Assembly (NCBI GenBank): GCA_013298955.1
Contig: JAAFJT010000012.1
Coordinates: forward strand, 1-64,000
From: Chitinophagales bacterium
GTDB taxonomy: Bacteria; Bacteroidota; Bacteroidia; Chitinophagales; Saprospiraceae
DNA: 64,000 nucleotides
Direction: 5' to 3'
Shown here: piece after piece, positions 35,623-45,600 of the stretch
How the letters are laid out: each line of letters opens with the position of its first letter
Position numbering within the stretch: the first letter of the stretch is position 1
Program-made: the position numbers and the translations under genes
Notes under the pieces: generated by a model
Seen by the model: only the letters and a program-made list of their open reading frames with translations
What the model was told of the DNA's origin: nothing
Database searches by the model: none

Positions 35623-37356
35623 ATGACAAACAAACTCCTTTCAACGCTGTTGACCCTTTTTTGGATGTTTTCAACGGCTTTTTTGCCAATTCCGCCTGTT
35701 GCGGAGTATCCAAAAGGGTTTTTCATGTTGCCTGTGGGACATGCGATTACCCTTTCGGGCAATTTTGGCGAGTTGCGCCCAAACCATTTTCACGCAGGGA
35801 TTGACATCAAACCTGCCAAAAAAGGCGTTACCGAACCCATTTTCGCGGCGGCGGATGGCTTTGTCTCGCGCATCGGCATCAAAGCGGGCGGTTATGGCAA
35901 TGCGATTTACATCGAACATCCAAACGGTTATACCACCACTTATGCGCATTTGGATAAATTAATCGCGCCTTTGGCAGCCGCCGTGCGTGCCGAACAATAC
36001 GCCAAAGAAAGTTTTGAGGTCGATTTGCGCCCCACGCCTGACCGTTTTCCCGTCCGAAAAGGGCAGCAAATCGGGATGATGGGCAATACAGGTGGTTCTC
36101 AAGGGATGCACTTACATTTTGAAATTAGAGATACGAAAACCGAAAAAACCATCAATCCATTGCTTTTTGGCTTGCATGTGCCTGATAATTTGCCCCCGAA
36201 AATGTTGGCAATGCGCAGTTATTGTTTGAATACGCAAAACGAATTGTTGGATGCACGCAGTTTTCAATTGGTCAAAAAAGGAAATGTCTTTGGGATTGCA
36301 GGCGATACGTTGGTTTTCAACACCGATAAAGCAGGTTTTGCCATTAAAACTTATGATGAACACAGTGCTGCTTCGGGTGATAATGGGGTGTTTTTGATTG
36401 AAACGCGTGCAAATGATAGCCTCATTCATCGTTTTAAAGCAGAGACTTTTGGTTTTGATGAAACAAAATATATCAACGCGCACATGGATTATGAACAACA
36501 AAGTCAACATAGTTCGTACTTCAATCGCACGTTTTTGATGCAAAACAACCAACTTTCCATGTACAATCATGTGGTCAATGGCGGTGTGGTTGATTTGCAA
36601 CTACAACCTACTAAAATGTCGATTGTTGCCAAAGACCTATCGGGTAATGCCACAACCCTTGTTTTTTGGGTCAAACAAGGTACGCCGGTGGTTCAAAAAA
36701 TGGCTCAACCCTATAATTACATTTTGAAATCGAAGGAAGAAAATGTTGTAAAAACCGAAAATTTCCATTTGTATTTTCCCAAAGATGCATTATACGAAGA
36801 TTTATATTTCAAATATGATTCAAATCAAGATGGGTCTTATGGGACGTATTCGCGGGTGCATCGCGTGCATGATAACAAAACGCCTTTACACAAAATGTTT
36901 GAAATTGGCATTTTGCCTAAAAATTTACCCGATTCGTTGCGTTCCAAAGCGATTATTGCCCATTGTGCGCCGAATGGAGAAGTGTCGAATTGTGGGGGTA
37001 ATTGGACGGCGGATGGAAAATTGGTTGCCAAAGCGGGCAAGTTTGGAAGTTTTTATGTAGCGATTGATAATACGCCACCAACGATACAACCCATTGATTT
37101 TAAACCAGATATGCGTACTTCCTCACGGGTGAATTTCAGAATCAGCGATAATATTGGGACGATTGGCAATGCCAATTCCTTGCAGTATCGGGCAGAAATC
37201 GATGGCAAATGGATTTTGATGGAAATGGATGGCAAAACATCGATTTTAACACATCGCTTTGAGGGCAGTTTGGCGACAGGCAATCATGTTTTAAAATTGA
37301 CGCTTACCGATGATAGGGGCAATACAACCCTTTTTGAAAAAACTTTTTTAAAATAA
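35623..37356 (+). CDS. Exported M23 (LytM-type) peptidase
   Basis: 577 residues from the ATG at 35623 (signal MTNKLLSTLLTLFWMFSTAF). An earlier ATG at 35536 overlaps the divergent gene. The M23 domain is N-terminal: HAGIDIKPAKKG (HxxxD zinc ligands), GYTTTYAHLDKL, and HLHFEIRD (HxH). The C-terminal ~380 residues are beta-rich, probably Ig-like modules that hold the enzyme at the wall or outer membrane. M23 enzymes cut peptidoglycan cross-bridges or act as NlpD/EnvC-type activators; all zinc ligands are present, so it should be active. Confidence 0.9.
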   Translation: MTNKLLSTLLTLFWMFSTAFLPIPPVAEYPKGFFMLPVGHAITLSGNFGELRPNHFHAGIDIKPAKKGVTEPIFAAADGFVSRIGIKAGGYGNAIYIEHPNGYTTTYAHLDKLIAPLAAAVRAEQYAKESFEVDLRPTPDRFPVRKGQQIGMMGNTGGSQGMHLHFEIRDTKTEKTINPLLFGLHVPDNLPPKMLAMRSYCLNTQNELLDARSFQLVKKGNVFGIAGDTLVFNTDKAGFAIKTYDEHSAASGDNGVFLIETRANDSLIHRFKAETFGFDETKYINAHMDYEQQSQHSSYFNRTFLMQNNQLSMYNHVVNGGVVDLQLQPTKMSIVAKDLSGNATTLVFWVKQGTPVVQKMAQPYNYILKSKEENVVKTENFHLYFPKDALYEDLYFKYDSNQDGSYGTYSRVHRVHDNKTPLHKMFEIGILPKNLPDSLRSKAIIAHCAPNGEVSNCGGNWTADGKLVAKAGKFGSFYVAIDNTPPTIQPIDFKPDMRTSSRVNFRISDNIGTIGNANSLQYRAEIDGKWILMEMDGKTSILTHRFEGSLATGNHVLKLTLTDDRGNTTLFEKTFLK

Positions 37357-37380
37357 AGAGGTGTTTTAAATGAGCTTGAA

Positions 37381-37408
37381 TGGGGTTGATGAATGTACAT
37401 CAACCCCA
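37381..37408 (+). terminator. Rho-independent terminator after M23 gene
   Basis: TGGGGTTGAT and its mirror ATCAACCCCA flank an 8-base loop, followed by TTTTC, 24 bp after the stop. Confidence 0.8.
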
Positions 37409-37643
37409 TTTTCAATTGGTCTAAGTAGCATCTGATTCATCTTTATTCAAACCTGTCACAAATAAGTTTTTTAGGACATATTTTCAAAAACAAGCCAAAG
37501 TATTTTCGCCACCGACATACCAAACCAAAAATCAACCGCCCCGTAACATAAAAAACGTTTTTTGGGAGAACCGCCTCGATTCGCAAAACCCATATAACAT
37601 AACCGATAACTTACACTCCATGTGTAACGCGCAAACTCGAATC

Positions 37644-40600
37644 ATGACTTTTAAGCTACTCAAACGCTCACACAAAGCGTTGATTTTCAGCATTTTAGCA
37701 TTGGGATGGATGTCTCAAAACCTTCATGCTCAGATTGCATGTCCTACAATTATGCCGCGTTCGATGCCATTGAGTATCTGTTCGCAAGCGGATTCGTTGA
37801 GCTTCGTTTATACGAATAACAACCAAAATCAACGCGTTGGCACGGCAAAAGCAACGATTGAATTGCCTTACGGAACGAAAATTCGGTATCGTGTAGGTTC
37901 TGTCAAAGGTACTAGTAGCGCGGGTTCGGTCACTGAAAACAATGTTGCCGACCTTAATAAACCGATTTTTACCATTCCGATTCCCAATTATTTGGAAGGC
38001 GTAACCGTTACGTTCGCCGTAGATGTTTCCTGCGAAGCATTGGATTTGGCACGAGCCACCTTACCCAAGATGAAAATCACGATGGATTACACAGGGTCGT
38101 TCAATCCTGCGGTGAGTCCCTTGACGGAGGTTTCCGAAAGTGAACCGTTCAATATTCAAAGTGCGATTTTAGCCATTGCGCCTGATATGAATGCGCGCTC
38201 GCTAACCAAAGATAGTCCGTTTAATCGCTGTTTTGTAATACAAAATACGGGTTTTGGCTCTGTTGACAAAATTTATTTGTATGATACAACGGCGGTTGGT
38301 GCGAATTTCGTAAGCGCAACCGCAGGTGGTTCTGTCGCAACCGTCGTTTCCAACACCAATATTACATGGAATGGTGTACCTGCAACGGTTACAAAATTCG
38401 TCCTTTCGGGTGCGGCATTGGGCAGCGACGGCATTTTAACCCCCAATGAAACCGTTAATTTCTGCGAAAGCATGATTTTACAAGCCTGCGGTAGTTTCAA
38501 AACGAGTTTTCGAGTAGAATATAAATGTACCGAAAATGGTGTACCCTGTTCGGTCGCAACGGGCAATACGACGATTGACACCGACCCTGGAACGCCGATT
38601 GTTAAAGGGCGGATTTTGTCTTATGAGAAACCAAATGGTTGTACATCGCGTCACGTGCGGATGAGTTTCCGAAATGACGGCGTGAGCGCGGGTGCAAATA
38701 CGGCGCAAGCCATTGACATTGAATTACTTATGGGATTTGAAAAGGATAGTAGCATTGTATTTGCAACGGATATTCCTTTGCAAAATTTTGCATTGAATGG
38801 ACGAACCGTAACTGCTACAAATAGTTATGGCAAATATACGCTTGATTTAAGCCAATTTTCAACCGACCCTGACGGCGCGGGTGGATTAGCTGATTTGGAT
38901 GGAGATGGTGAATTTGATGATTTGGCATTGGGCGATAGTTTAGTGATTGAATTGGATTACAAGCCTTTATACTTTACGGTTTGTAACGATGGGTTTCGGT
39001 CAAGACAGTTTTTAGGTAATGCGAGTCATAATAACAAATGTTTAAATCGAGAATACGCCTATAATGATAGATTTTTTATGTTTCGCAATATTCTGTTGAA
39101 CCCCGCAACACAGGATAATCCAGAACCGATTTTCAATAGTTATCCTGTAAGTGCGTATTTTTACTATCGGTACAAACGCGATGTTCAAGGCTACGATTTG
39201 ACAGGCGCGACAGGTGTTTTCAAAATCTCTTTATCAACCAATGTTTTCACCTATAATACAACCGTTTATTGGAATGGTGTGCCGTTGACAGGCACAATTG
39301 TCGGCGATACGATGACGGTTGTTGTGTCAAATGCGGCAAATTATTTAGATGGATGGTTGGGTGTCTTGGCGACAAACTTCTGTCCAACTTTGACCGATAG
39401 GGGAAAACCATTTGTGGTCAATTTTGAAATCACTTATGGCGGTTGTGGTGGTGTGACGAAGGAAAAACCACATTGTCCGCGTCCGCTTGCGTATTCGGGC
39501 GTATGGGGCTGCGGTTCCTTTTGTTACATTTATGACCCCAATTACGCGAGTTTTACCCGATATACCGCAGGTTTCACCGATGGAACCGAGACGACTCCCC
39601 AATTAAATGATTTAACCCGCTTGATGCCAGGCGATATAATTGAGTCAAAAGGACGGATTTACACTGATTTTCCTGCTTACGATTGGAATACAAGCAATGC
39701 CCGACCTTGGTTTGCGTATAATATGTATGCTTTTTCGCCTGGCGGGAATGGAAGTGGTACATATCCGACGTTGCAAGAAGTGATTACGTATGGCAATATA
39801 TTTCAATTTACGAACGCAGGCATGACTTACATCAATAGAGGAAGTGGTGCGGTTTATAGTTGCAGCGTTACTGCGGCGAATAATGATGGTAATGCAGCAA
39901 GAGCGTCTACGACCATTCATAATGAAGTGATCATACCAGGATGGAAAGCCCTTTATCCAAATTATATTACGGAAAATCGGCGCGATACCGTTATTAATAA
40001 CGTCCATTATTCGCTTTATGAATCGAATGGTGAAACCTTTGTATATAAAGTAAGTTATTATGTCGGTCCTTATGCGAGTTGTGGTTGGTCAGGGATTGAT
40101 TGGCGTGACCCATTTGACCTTTATATTGCAGCTTATTTCAGTTTGAACCCCTATTTTAAAAATAAATATGGCAAAATCTGGTATAAAAATCCGCATGACA
40201 ATTATGCGGATTATACAGCGTCTTCTACCAATATGCAGATTTATGGCTATATCCTTGACCCGAACAATCCTGTACAACAATATCGGAATTTATATCCGTC
40301 GGGTGGCGGTAGTTTTGGGATTTGCGGTTGGAAACATCCTGTTTTTTCCATTGTGAACCCTGAGCCGCACCTTGATAAGCCTAAAAAAAGCTATTCGACG
40401 CAATGTACAACCGTGATAGAGCATGAAGCGGGTTATGATGCGTTGGCGGGCGATATGTTTGCGGCGGAACATCGTGCGCCTTGGCGAGTTGATACGTTGA
40501 CGGTTCAAATTCCAGCAGGGTATCGCGTGAAAACAGGTACGGCGCAACTTTTTTATGAGCAAAATGGCGTTGGCACTTATATGTCTATCGCAAATCCAGC

Positions 40601-42275
40601 ATCCGTCACAGGAACGGCCCATTTTATCAATAATGGCACTTGGAAATGGACGGATGATGCTTCAGGATTCCGAACAGGTTATAAGATTCGGTATGAAATC
40701 GAACAAATCGCGGGTGCGACAGGTGTTGTGAACCAAATGCCTTATGTATTTGCAATGACAAGTCATAATCCTGCAACGCCCAATTATCGTTTTCGATTGC
40801 TTGACACCTTTACAGTGAGTGATAAAATCCCTGTTTTTTCAACTTCAACCTATGATGCAACGGTTGATAACAAACATTGCACGCCTAATCGAACGATTGA
40901 TTTTAAATTTGTGAATGGGGGCGACGCGCCGATGTTGAATTCATACATTGCATTTGAAGGCAATGCGGGTGTTACGATTGATAGTATTGTCAATATTACA
41001 ATAGGTAGTCCATTGATTTCCAATGATTTAAAAGCACAACCCGTTGTTTCGCAAGTAGCTTATAATACGACAAGTCGTTTTGCTAAAATCGGTACATTAG
41101 TTGGCGACCAAATTGCCGTTTATCGGGTTTATTACAAAAGTTCGACTTGTGGGAAAGATAGTATTAAAGGTTATTTGGATTGGGGCTGTACGTATCCTGC
41201 AAACAGTCAACCGAATGTGGCAAGTCCGACGATTCAAACTGCAACGGCGCGTATTTCGTTGAGCCAACCTGGATTACAAGCGGCTTTGATTTACAACAAT
41301 ACGGAGATAACGCTTTGTGACGACGTGACTTATGAATTTGAATTTAAAAATACACAACTTTCGGATGCGTATAATGTGAATCTAAAAGCGATGTTACCGC
41401 CAGGGATGCGCTATATTGCGAGCAGTGCCAAATTCAAATCGCCCGCAGGTGCAGGGACGTATGCGAATTTTTCAGCAGGCAATATCACGGTTGTGAATGC
41501 AGGAACGAGTGATTCCTTAGTGTTGAAATTAGGTCAATTTGACTCGCCGACGAATCTTTGCGGGTTGAAAACGGCTGCGGATACCGCCAATTCTAAAATT
41601 AGAGTCCAATTTAAAGCAAATTATACCACTTGTCCGCCGCCGATGGCAACTCGGACGGCGAAATTTTACACTTCCGCAACCAATTTTTGTAAAGATACGA
41701 CCTTGCAATATAATATTGTATCCAAACCGATTCATTTCACAGATGAAGACCCGCAAGTGCGCAATTCGCTCGCGTGTACGGTGGTGACGATGCCAACGAT
41801 TAACGGCAGTTCTGCGTCTGCGCAAAACTTGACATGTACCTTTAAAGTTAAAAATGAAGGTTCGGGCGGCACGACGATTGGCAAAGATTCGATTCAAATC
41901 AATCTCCCAAAAGGACTTACATATAGCAGTACGGCAAATGTGAGTGGTTTAGTGATTCCAACATCGCCACGTATCATCAATAATCCAAATGGACAAACGT
42001 TGATGTATTTGTTACCTGCGGGCATGACTATTGGGGCAGAAACGCAATTTAATTTGGTGGTGACGACCGACCCCGCCCAATTCAATGGGCGTTGTAACTT
42101 GAATGTGCCAATTGCAATGCGTTCTTTGTCGTATCAAAGCCCGATTTGTGCTGCTAAAAACCTAACTTGTGATGGGGCGAATAGTGGTTGCGAAATTCAA
42201 GGTAGTGCGTTTGATGATGCGAATATATTTTGTTGTCCTGTGATTTGTTTGCCAGTAGTGGCACGGCGTAATTAA
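37644..42275 (+). CDS. Giant secreted cell-surface protein with DUF11-like repeats
   Basis: About 1543 residues from the ATG at 37644 (signal MTFKLLKRSHKALIFSILALG...); the ATG at 37620 is an alternative. The chain is Thr/Asn/Gly-rich and made of beta-sandwich repeats resembling DUF11 (for example VIQNTGFGSVDKIYLYDTT, VNVTIGxPL-type strands, FKVKNEGSGGTTIGKDSI). Cysteines are many and spaced, suggesting disulfides outside the cell. No T9SS type A sorting domain is seen; the C-terminus ends in a Cys-rich CCPVICLPVVARRN tail. It is a likely adhesin or surface-layer protein; export path and ligand are unknown. Promoter not identified. Confidence 0.78.
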   Translation: MTFKLLKRSHKALIFSILALGWMSQNLHAQIACPTIMPRSMPLSICSQADSLSFVYTNNNQNQRVGTAKATIELPYGTKIRYRVGSVKGTSSAGSVTENNVADLNKPIFTIPIPNYLEGVTVTFAVDVSCEALDLARATLPKMKITMDYTGSFNPAVSPLTEVSESEPFNIQSAILAIAPDMNARSLTKDSPFNRCFVIQNTGFGSVDKIYLYDTTAVGANFVSATAGGSVATVVSNTNITWNGVPATVTKFVLSGAALGSDGILTPNETVNFCESMILQACGSFKTSFRVEYKCTENGVPCSVATGNTTIDTDPGTPIVKGRILSYEKPNGCTSRHVRMSFRNDGVSAGANTAQAIDIELLMGFEKDSSIVFATDIPLQNFALNGRTVTATNSYGKYTLDLSQFSTDPDGAGGLADLDGDGEFDDLALGDSLVIELDYKPLYFTVCNDGFRSRQFLGNASHNNKCLNREYAYNDRFFMFRNILLNPATQDNPEPIFNSYPVSAYFYYRYKRDVQGYDLTGATGVFKISLSTNVFTYNTTVYWNGVPLTGTIVGDTMTVVVSNAANYLDGWLGVLATNFCPTLTDRGKPFVVNFEITYGGCGGVTKEKPHCPRPLAYSGVWGCGSFCYIYDPNYASFTRYTAGFTDGTETTPQLNDLTRLMPGDIIESKGRIYTDFPAYDWNTSNARPWFAYNMYAFSPGGNGSGTYPTLQEVITYGNIFQFTNAGMTYINRGSGAVYSCSVTAANNDGNAARASTTIHNEVIIPGWKALYPNYITENRRDTVINNVHYSLYESNGETFVYKVSYYVGPYASCGWSGIDWRDPFDLYIAAYFSLNPYFKNKYGKIWYKNPHDNYADYTASSTNMQIYGYILDPNNPVQQYRNLYPSGGGSFGICGWKHPVFSIVNPEPHLDKPKKSYSTQCTTVIEHEAGYDALAGDMFAAEHRAPWRVDTLTVQIPAGYRVKTGTAQLFYEQNGVGTYMSIANPASVTGTAHFINNGTWKWTDDASGFRTGYKIRYEIEQIAGATGVVNQMPYVFAMTSHNPATPNYRFRLLDTFTVSDKIPVFSTSTYDATVDNKHCTPNRTIDFKFVNGGDAPMLNSYIAFEGNAGVTIDSIVNITIGSPLISNDLKAQPVVSQVAYNTTSRFAKIGTLVGDQIAVYRVYYKSSTCGKDSIKGYLDWGCTYPANSQPNVASPTIQTATARISLSQPGLQAALIYNNTEITLCDDVTYEFEFKNTQLSDAYNVNLKAMLPPGMRYIASSAKFKSPAGAGTYANFSAGNITVVNAGTSDSLVLKLGQFDSPTNLCGLKTAADTANSKIRVQFKANYTTCPPPMATRTAKFYTSATNFCKDTTLQYNIVSKPIHFTDEDPQVRNSLACTVVTMPTINGSSASAQNLTCTFKVKNEGSGGTTIGKDSIQINLPKGLTYSSTANVSGLVIPTSPRIINNPNGQTLMYLLPAGMTIGAETQFNLVVTTDPAQFNGRCNLNVPIAMRSLSYQSPICAAKNLTCDGANSGCEIQGSAFDDANIFCCPVICLPVVARRN

Positions 42276-42299
42276 GGATTAAATTAAGATTTGTTGCAA

Positions 42300-42395
42300 A
42301 AAAAGAGGTGTGATTTATTTCGACCGCAGATGATACAGATTTTTTAAAAAAAATTTGCGAGATTTGCGGGTAAAATGAATCACACCTCTTTTCTG
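42300..42395. repeat. Inverted repeat with GCAGAT-type insert
   Basis: The outer arms AAAAAGAGGTGTGATT and AATCACACCTCTTTT (42300-42315 and 42379-42395) are complementary. They enclose a fragment of the GCGGAT family (CCGCAGATGATACAGAT...TTTGCGGG). It is an outer hairpin carrying part of another element, and lies between the giant gene and the second M23 gene. Confidence 0.7.
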
Positions 42396-42397
42396 AT

Positions 42398-43042
42398 ATG
42401 AAAAACAAAAATAAACTCTTTCCAATTTTAGGCAATCAATTCGAGCCGACTGACTTTTGTTCATTGTCGTTAAGCGTTCAAGAGTGCGCTTGGGCAGGTT
42501 TTGACGTAGAAACATATGATGGTTTAAACGATTATGTAGAATGGACACGCCAAAAGCATCAGGCAAAAATTGCCTATGGCGGCTATGGTGAACATCGAGC
42601 CATTTACAAATCCAGCTTACATTTCAACGCTACCCATCGCTGCATTCATCTTGGTATTGATTTGTGGGCAGCAGTAGGGACTCCCATTTTCGCGCCTTGT
42701 GATAGCAAAATCCATAGTTTTCGGTTCAATAAGGCGCATTTGGATTATGGCGCGACGATTATTTTGGAAAATGATAGTCCATATATGCCCAGTCGATATA
42801 CGTTATTTGGTCATTTGAGTTTTGCGTCTTTGGAGCATTTGGTGATGGGCATGCCTATTCAAATGGGACAATGTTTTGCATGGTTGGGCGATAGGTCAGA
42901 AAATGGTGGTTGGCCACCGCATCTACATTTGCAAAGCATTCGAGATTTGGGCGATGGATGGGGCGATTATCCTGGAGTCGCGACGCAGGTGGAAGCGCAG
43001 CTATATTTGAACAATTGTCCTTCACCGCGTAGTTTATTTTGA
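42398..43042 (+). CDS. M23 family peptidase, cytoplasmic-like short form
   Basis: 214 residues without a signal peptide. Zinc-site motifs of M23: HLGIDLWAAVGTP (HxxxD), YTLFGHLSF and PPHLHLQS (HxH). Length and lack of export signal resemble a Bacteroidota subgroup often called peptidoglycan DD-metallopeptidase family. Where it acts is uncertain. It starts 3 bp after the hairpin at 42300-42395, so that hairpin lies at its translation start. Confidence 0.82.
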   Translation: MKNKNKLFPILGNQFEPTDFCSLSLSVQECAWAGFDVETYDGLNDYVEWTRQKHQAKIAYGGYGEHRAIYKSSLHFNATHRCIHLGIDLWAAVGTPIFAPCDSKIHSFRFNKAHLDYGATIILENDSPYMPSRYTLFGHLSFASLEHLVMGMPIQMGQCFAWLGDRSENGGWPPHLHLQSIRDLGDGWGDYPGVATQVEAQLYLNNCPSPRSLF

Positions 43043-43204
43043 ATCAAGTGTAACGGAATAGTAGGAAGAAAAGACGCGCTCATGCTTGCTTTCTTCTCAA
43101 TATTTCCTCCTTATAGGAGTTCCCTAAGAGATGCTTCACGGCGTACTGTTCCAAAAATTTGGGCAGAATGTGGTTTTAAAGTATTCAAGTTGATTATTTT
43201 TCGT

Positions 43205-43234
43205 TTTGTTTTATAAAAAATCAACTTAACTTTG
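43205..43234 (+). promoter_or_regulatory. Promoter of the polysaccharide deacetylase gene
   Basis: TTTG (43205-43208), an 18-bp spacer, then TAACTTTG (43227-43234): a full Bacteroidota -33/-7 pair, 26 bp before the start codon. Confidence 0.75.
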
Positions 43235-43260
43235 CCTTTTCTTTTTCATAAAACAAACCT

Positions 43261-44682
43261 ATGGCTATGAGCAAAATTTTAAGCACCGCGTTTTGGATGT
43301 TGAATACTTGTGTTGTTTTTGGACAAAAAATGACCATTCAATTCGATAACACCCCCATTTCGGTTGCCATTTCCAAAGCAAAATTGAAATATAACAAAGA
43401 TTTTGCGTACAGTCTCACGTTTGATGACGGGACGGATGACGCAGTGACTACCATATTGCCCGTTTTTAAGGGCGGTAAAGTGGTAGGCAATAACACGACC
43501 TATACGCCCCTCACCTATACGGATGGTTGTGGCAACGCCATTGCATTCAGGGGCGGGATTGCTTGGAATACGGCAAATCTTGCAGGCATTGACATCCATG
43601 TTGGTAATGCTCCGGGCATGTTGACTTGGAGTCAATTAGATTCGCTTTATGGCTTTGGATGGGATGTATTCAATCACACGTATTCACATAAAGCATTGGC
43701 AACTAATGTGATGCGTGAACAAGATTATAATGATGAGATTTCAAAAAATAGCCTTGCTGTCCGTCAAAGAACCAAATCCAAAATAGAGATGCCGATTTTT
43801 ATACCGCCATCCAGCGATACGAATTATCATAAAAAAGCATTTCAAACAGGACATCGATTGGTTTTTGACCAACAAGGCAGTTTTGTAGGGTACAAAGGAT
43901 TGCAAGTGGATGATAATATTTCATTGGGTTCGTTGGTGATTCATCGGCAGGGCATGGAGGAAAGCATCCATGAATTGCACCGATTGGAGGCAACGGCGGA
44001 TAAAAGTGTGAGTGGAAAGCATTTTTGGTATAATGAATTTACGCATCGAATGGACGATTTTCAAGGAGGTGGTTATCATTTCAATTTATTTCAAAATTAT
44101 ATGCAGCGTGTTGCGAATCGGTATGGCAAAAATGGGTCTGATAGGATGTGGATGGCTCCTTTGCAAGAAGTATATGAATATTTAGTAATGCGTCAAACGA
44201 CTAATTATGCTTTACAAGTGAGTCAGAAAAATATAATCGTTGATTTTGATTTGAAAAATATCCCAACTTGGCTGCGGCGTAAAGTGGTGACTTTGGTAGT
44301 CCATTCGACTGTCGATTTTAGTAAAGTAACCGTTCCTGCGGGCGTAACGGTCACTTTTAAAGGAAATGGTGTGACCAAATTGATTAATTTGGATTTTTCC
44401 AATTGGAAATCAAGTACGCCTGTGGATGATACTGCTACTACAAATAAGTTAAAAAATATATCTGTTTACCCTAATCCTGTGAAAGATGCACTGTCGTTAG
44501 AAGTAACATCGGGCGATTGGGATGTCCGTATTTTCAATGAAATGGGGCAATTAGTAGCTGAAAAGGTTCATTTTCGCGCAGGACAGCCTTTAAATGTTGC
44601 TTTTTTGAACCAAGGCATCTATTTTCTGTTGATGCAGCAAGGCGATAAAAGTTATCGCAGCCGATTTGTAAAAGTAGAATAA
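43261..44682 (+). CDS. Secreted polysaccharide deacetylase with T9SS sorting domain
   Basis: 473-residue protein: signal peptide MSKILSTAFWMLNTCVVFG; a NodB/CE4 domain (~residues 40-330) with TFDDGTDDAV (catalytic/metal Asp), NHTYSHKAL (HxxxH metal pair) and PIFIPPSSD; then a ~75-residue type A sorting domain (SVYPNPVKDALSLEV, NEMGQLVAEKV, GIYFLLM). All three metal ligands look intact, unlike in the GH9-linked domain at 32554. It likely removes acetyl groups from an extracellular glycan such as chitin, xylan or an exopolysaccharide (class inference). Strong promoter upstream. Confidence 0.9.
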   Translation: MAMSKILSTAFWMLNTCVVFGQKMTIQFDNTPISVAISKAKLKYNKDFAYSLTFDDGTDDAVTTILPVFKGGKVVGNNTTYTPLTYTDGCGNAIAFRGGIAWNTANLAGIDIHVGNAPGMLTWSQLDSLYGFGWDVFNHTYSHKALATNVMREQDYNDEISKNSLAVRQRTKSKIEMPIFIPPSSDTNYHKKAFQTGHRLVFDQQGSFVGYKGLQVDDNISLGSLVIHRQGMEESIHELHRLEATADKSVSGKHFWYNEFTHRMDDFQGGGYHFNLFQNYMQRVANRYGKNGSDRMWMAPLQEVYEYLVMRQTTNYALQVSQKNIIVDFDLKNIPTWLRRKVVTLVVHSTVDFSKVTVPAGVTVTFKGNGVTKLINLDFSNWKSSTPVDDTATTNKLKNISVYPNPVKDALSLEVTSGDWDVRIFNEMGQLVAEKVHFRAGQPLNVAFLNQGIYFLLMQQGDKSYRSRFVKVE

Positions 44683-44706
44683 TAATTGAAGGATAAAAAT
44701 AAAAAA

Positions 44707-45276
44707 ATGGCATTTACAGCTTCTAAAATGTTGGCACTTGGGACGGTCGCACCCGATTTTGATTTGCCCAATCTGAATAGTGCAACCCCTTCTGATAAAA
44801 CAATTTGTTTTTCAGATATTGCAGGTGCGCAAGGTACGCTTGTGATGTTTTTGTGCAATCATTGCCCGTATGTCATCCATGTCAATGCGGCAATCGTGCA
44901 GTTGGCAAAAGATTATTTGGGGCGCGGGATTGGATTTGTCGGCATTAGCAGCAATGATGCTGTGAAATATCCACAAGACGCGCCTGATAAAATGACCTTG
45001 CATGCACAGGAGGTTGGTTATCCATTTCCATACTTATACGATGAAAATCAACAAGTTGCGTTAGATTATGATGCTGCTTGTACGCCCGATTTTTATCTTT
45101 TTGATGCTAAACGGCGATTAGCCTATCGGGGACGTTTAGATGCATCGCGTCCTAATTCGGGTTTGCCTGTGACGGGAGCTGATTTGCGGAAAGCTATTGA
45201 CCAAATTTTATTGGGCGAAACGCCGCCTGAAAGACAATATCCAAGTGGCGGTTGCAATATTAAATGGAAAATTTAA
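44707..45276 (+). CDS. Thioredoxin-like redoxin (AhpC/TSA type)
   Basis: 189 residues from the ATG at 44707 (MAFTASKMLALGTVAPDF); a TTG at 44686 is possible but unlikely. The redoxin start GTVAPDFDLPNL and the motif LCNHCPYVIHVN (single N-terminal CxxC-like, C-N-H-C) fit the thioredoxin-fold family seen beside many Bacteroidota genes. The later RRLAYRGRLDASRP segment and the C-terminal GCNIKWKI are typical of this subgroup. It is cytoplasmic. It is 24 bp downstream of the deacetylase and may share its transcript. Confidence 0.88.
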   Translation: MAFTASKMLALGTVAPDFDLPNLNSATPSDKTICFSDIAGAQGTLVMFLCNHCPYVIHVNAAIVQLAKDYLGRGIGFVGISSNDAVKYPQDAPDKMTLHAQEVGYPFPYLYDENQQVALDYDAACTPDFYLFDAKRRLAYRGRLDASRPNSGLPVTGADLRKAIDQILLGETPPERQYPSGGCNIKWKI

Positions 45277-45292
45277 TACAAATAGTTTGTTT

Positions 45293-45328
45293 ACAAAGTG
45301 CGGCAAGTTGCTACTTGCCGCACTTTGT
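45293..45328 (+). terminator. Perfect terminator hairpin, GTGCGGCAAGTT family
   Basis: 16-bp perfect arms (ACAAAGTGCGGCAAGT and mirror) with a TGCT loop, then AAATTTTTA, 17 bp after the redoxin stop. It is the same family as 17834-17869. Confidence 0.8.
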
Positions 45329-45600
45329 AAATTTTTAATAGACTACAATTTGGCTTTCATCTTCTAATTCCACATTTTTAATGTTCTTTGATTCGTCATT
45401 TAAAAAAAAATAAATTATAAAAAAAAAATTATAGCAAATAGGAAGTGTTCACTCATTCAAACGCCCAATTCACACACTTAAAATAGTATTTCACGCGTTT
45501 TAGTTTTTTTTGATTCGGCTTGTATGACTTCACAAAAGTATCGTGTGCGAACTATTTGTAGGTTCGTTACACAAATTTTTAAAAAAATCGTAAAACCATT
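45329..45600. other. AT-rich intergenic region
   Basis: About 270 bp, with the neighbouring terminator over 300 bp without a gene. It probably carries the promoter of the BTRD gene; I see no confident -33/-7 pair and no further repeat. Confidence 0.4.
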
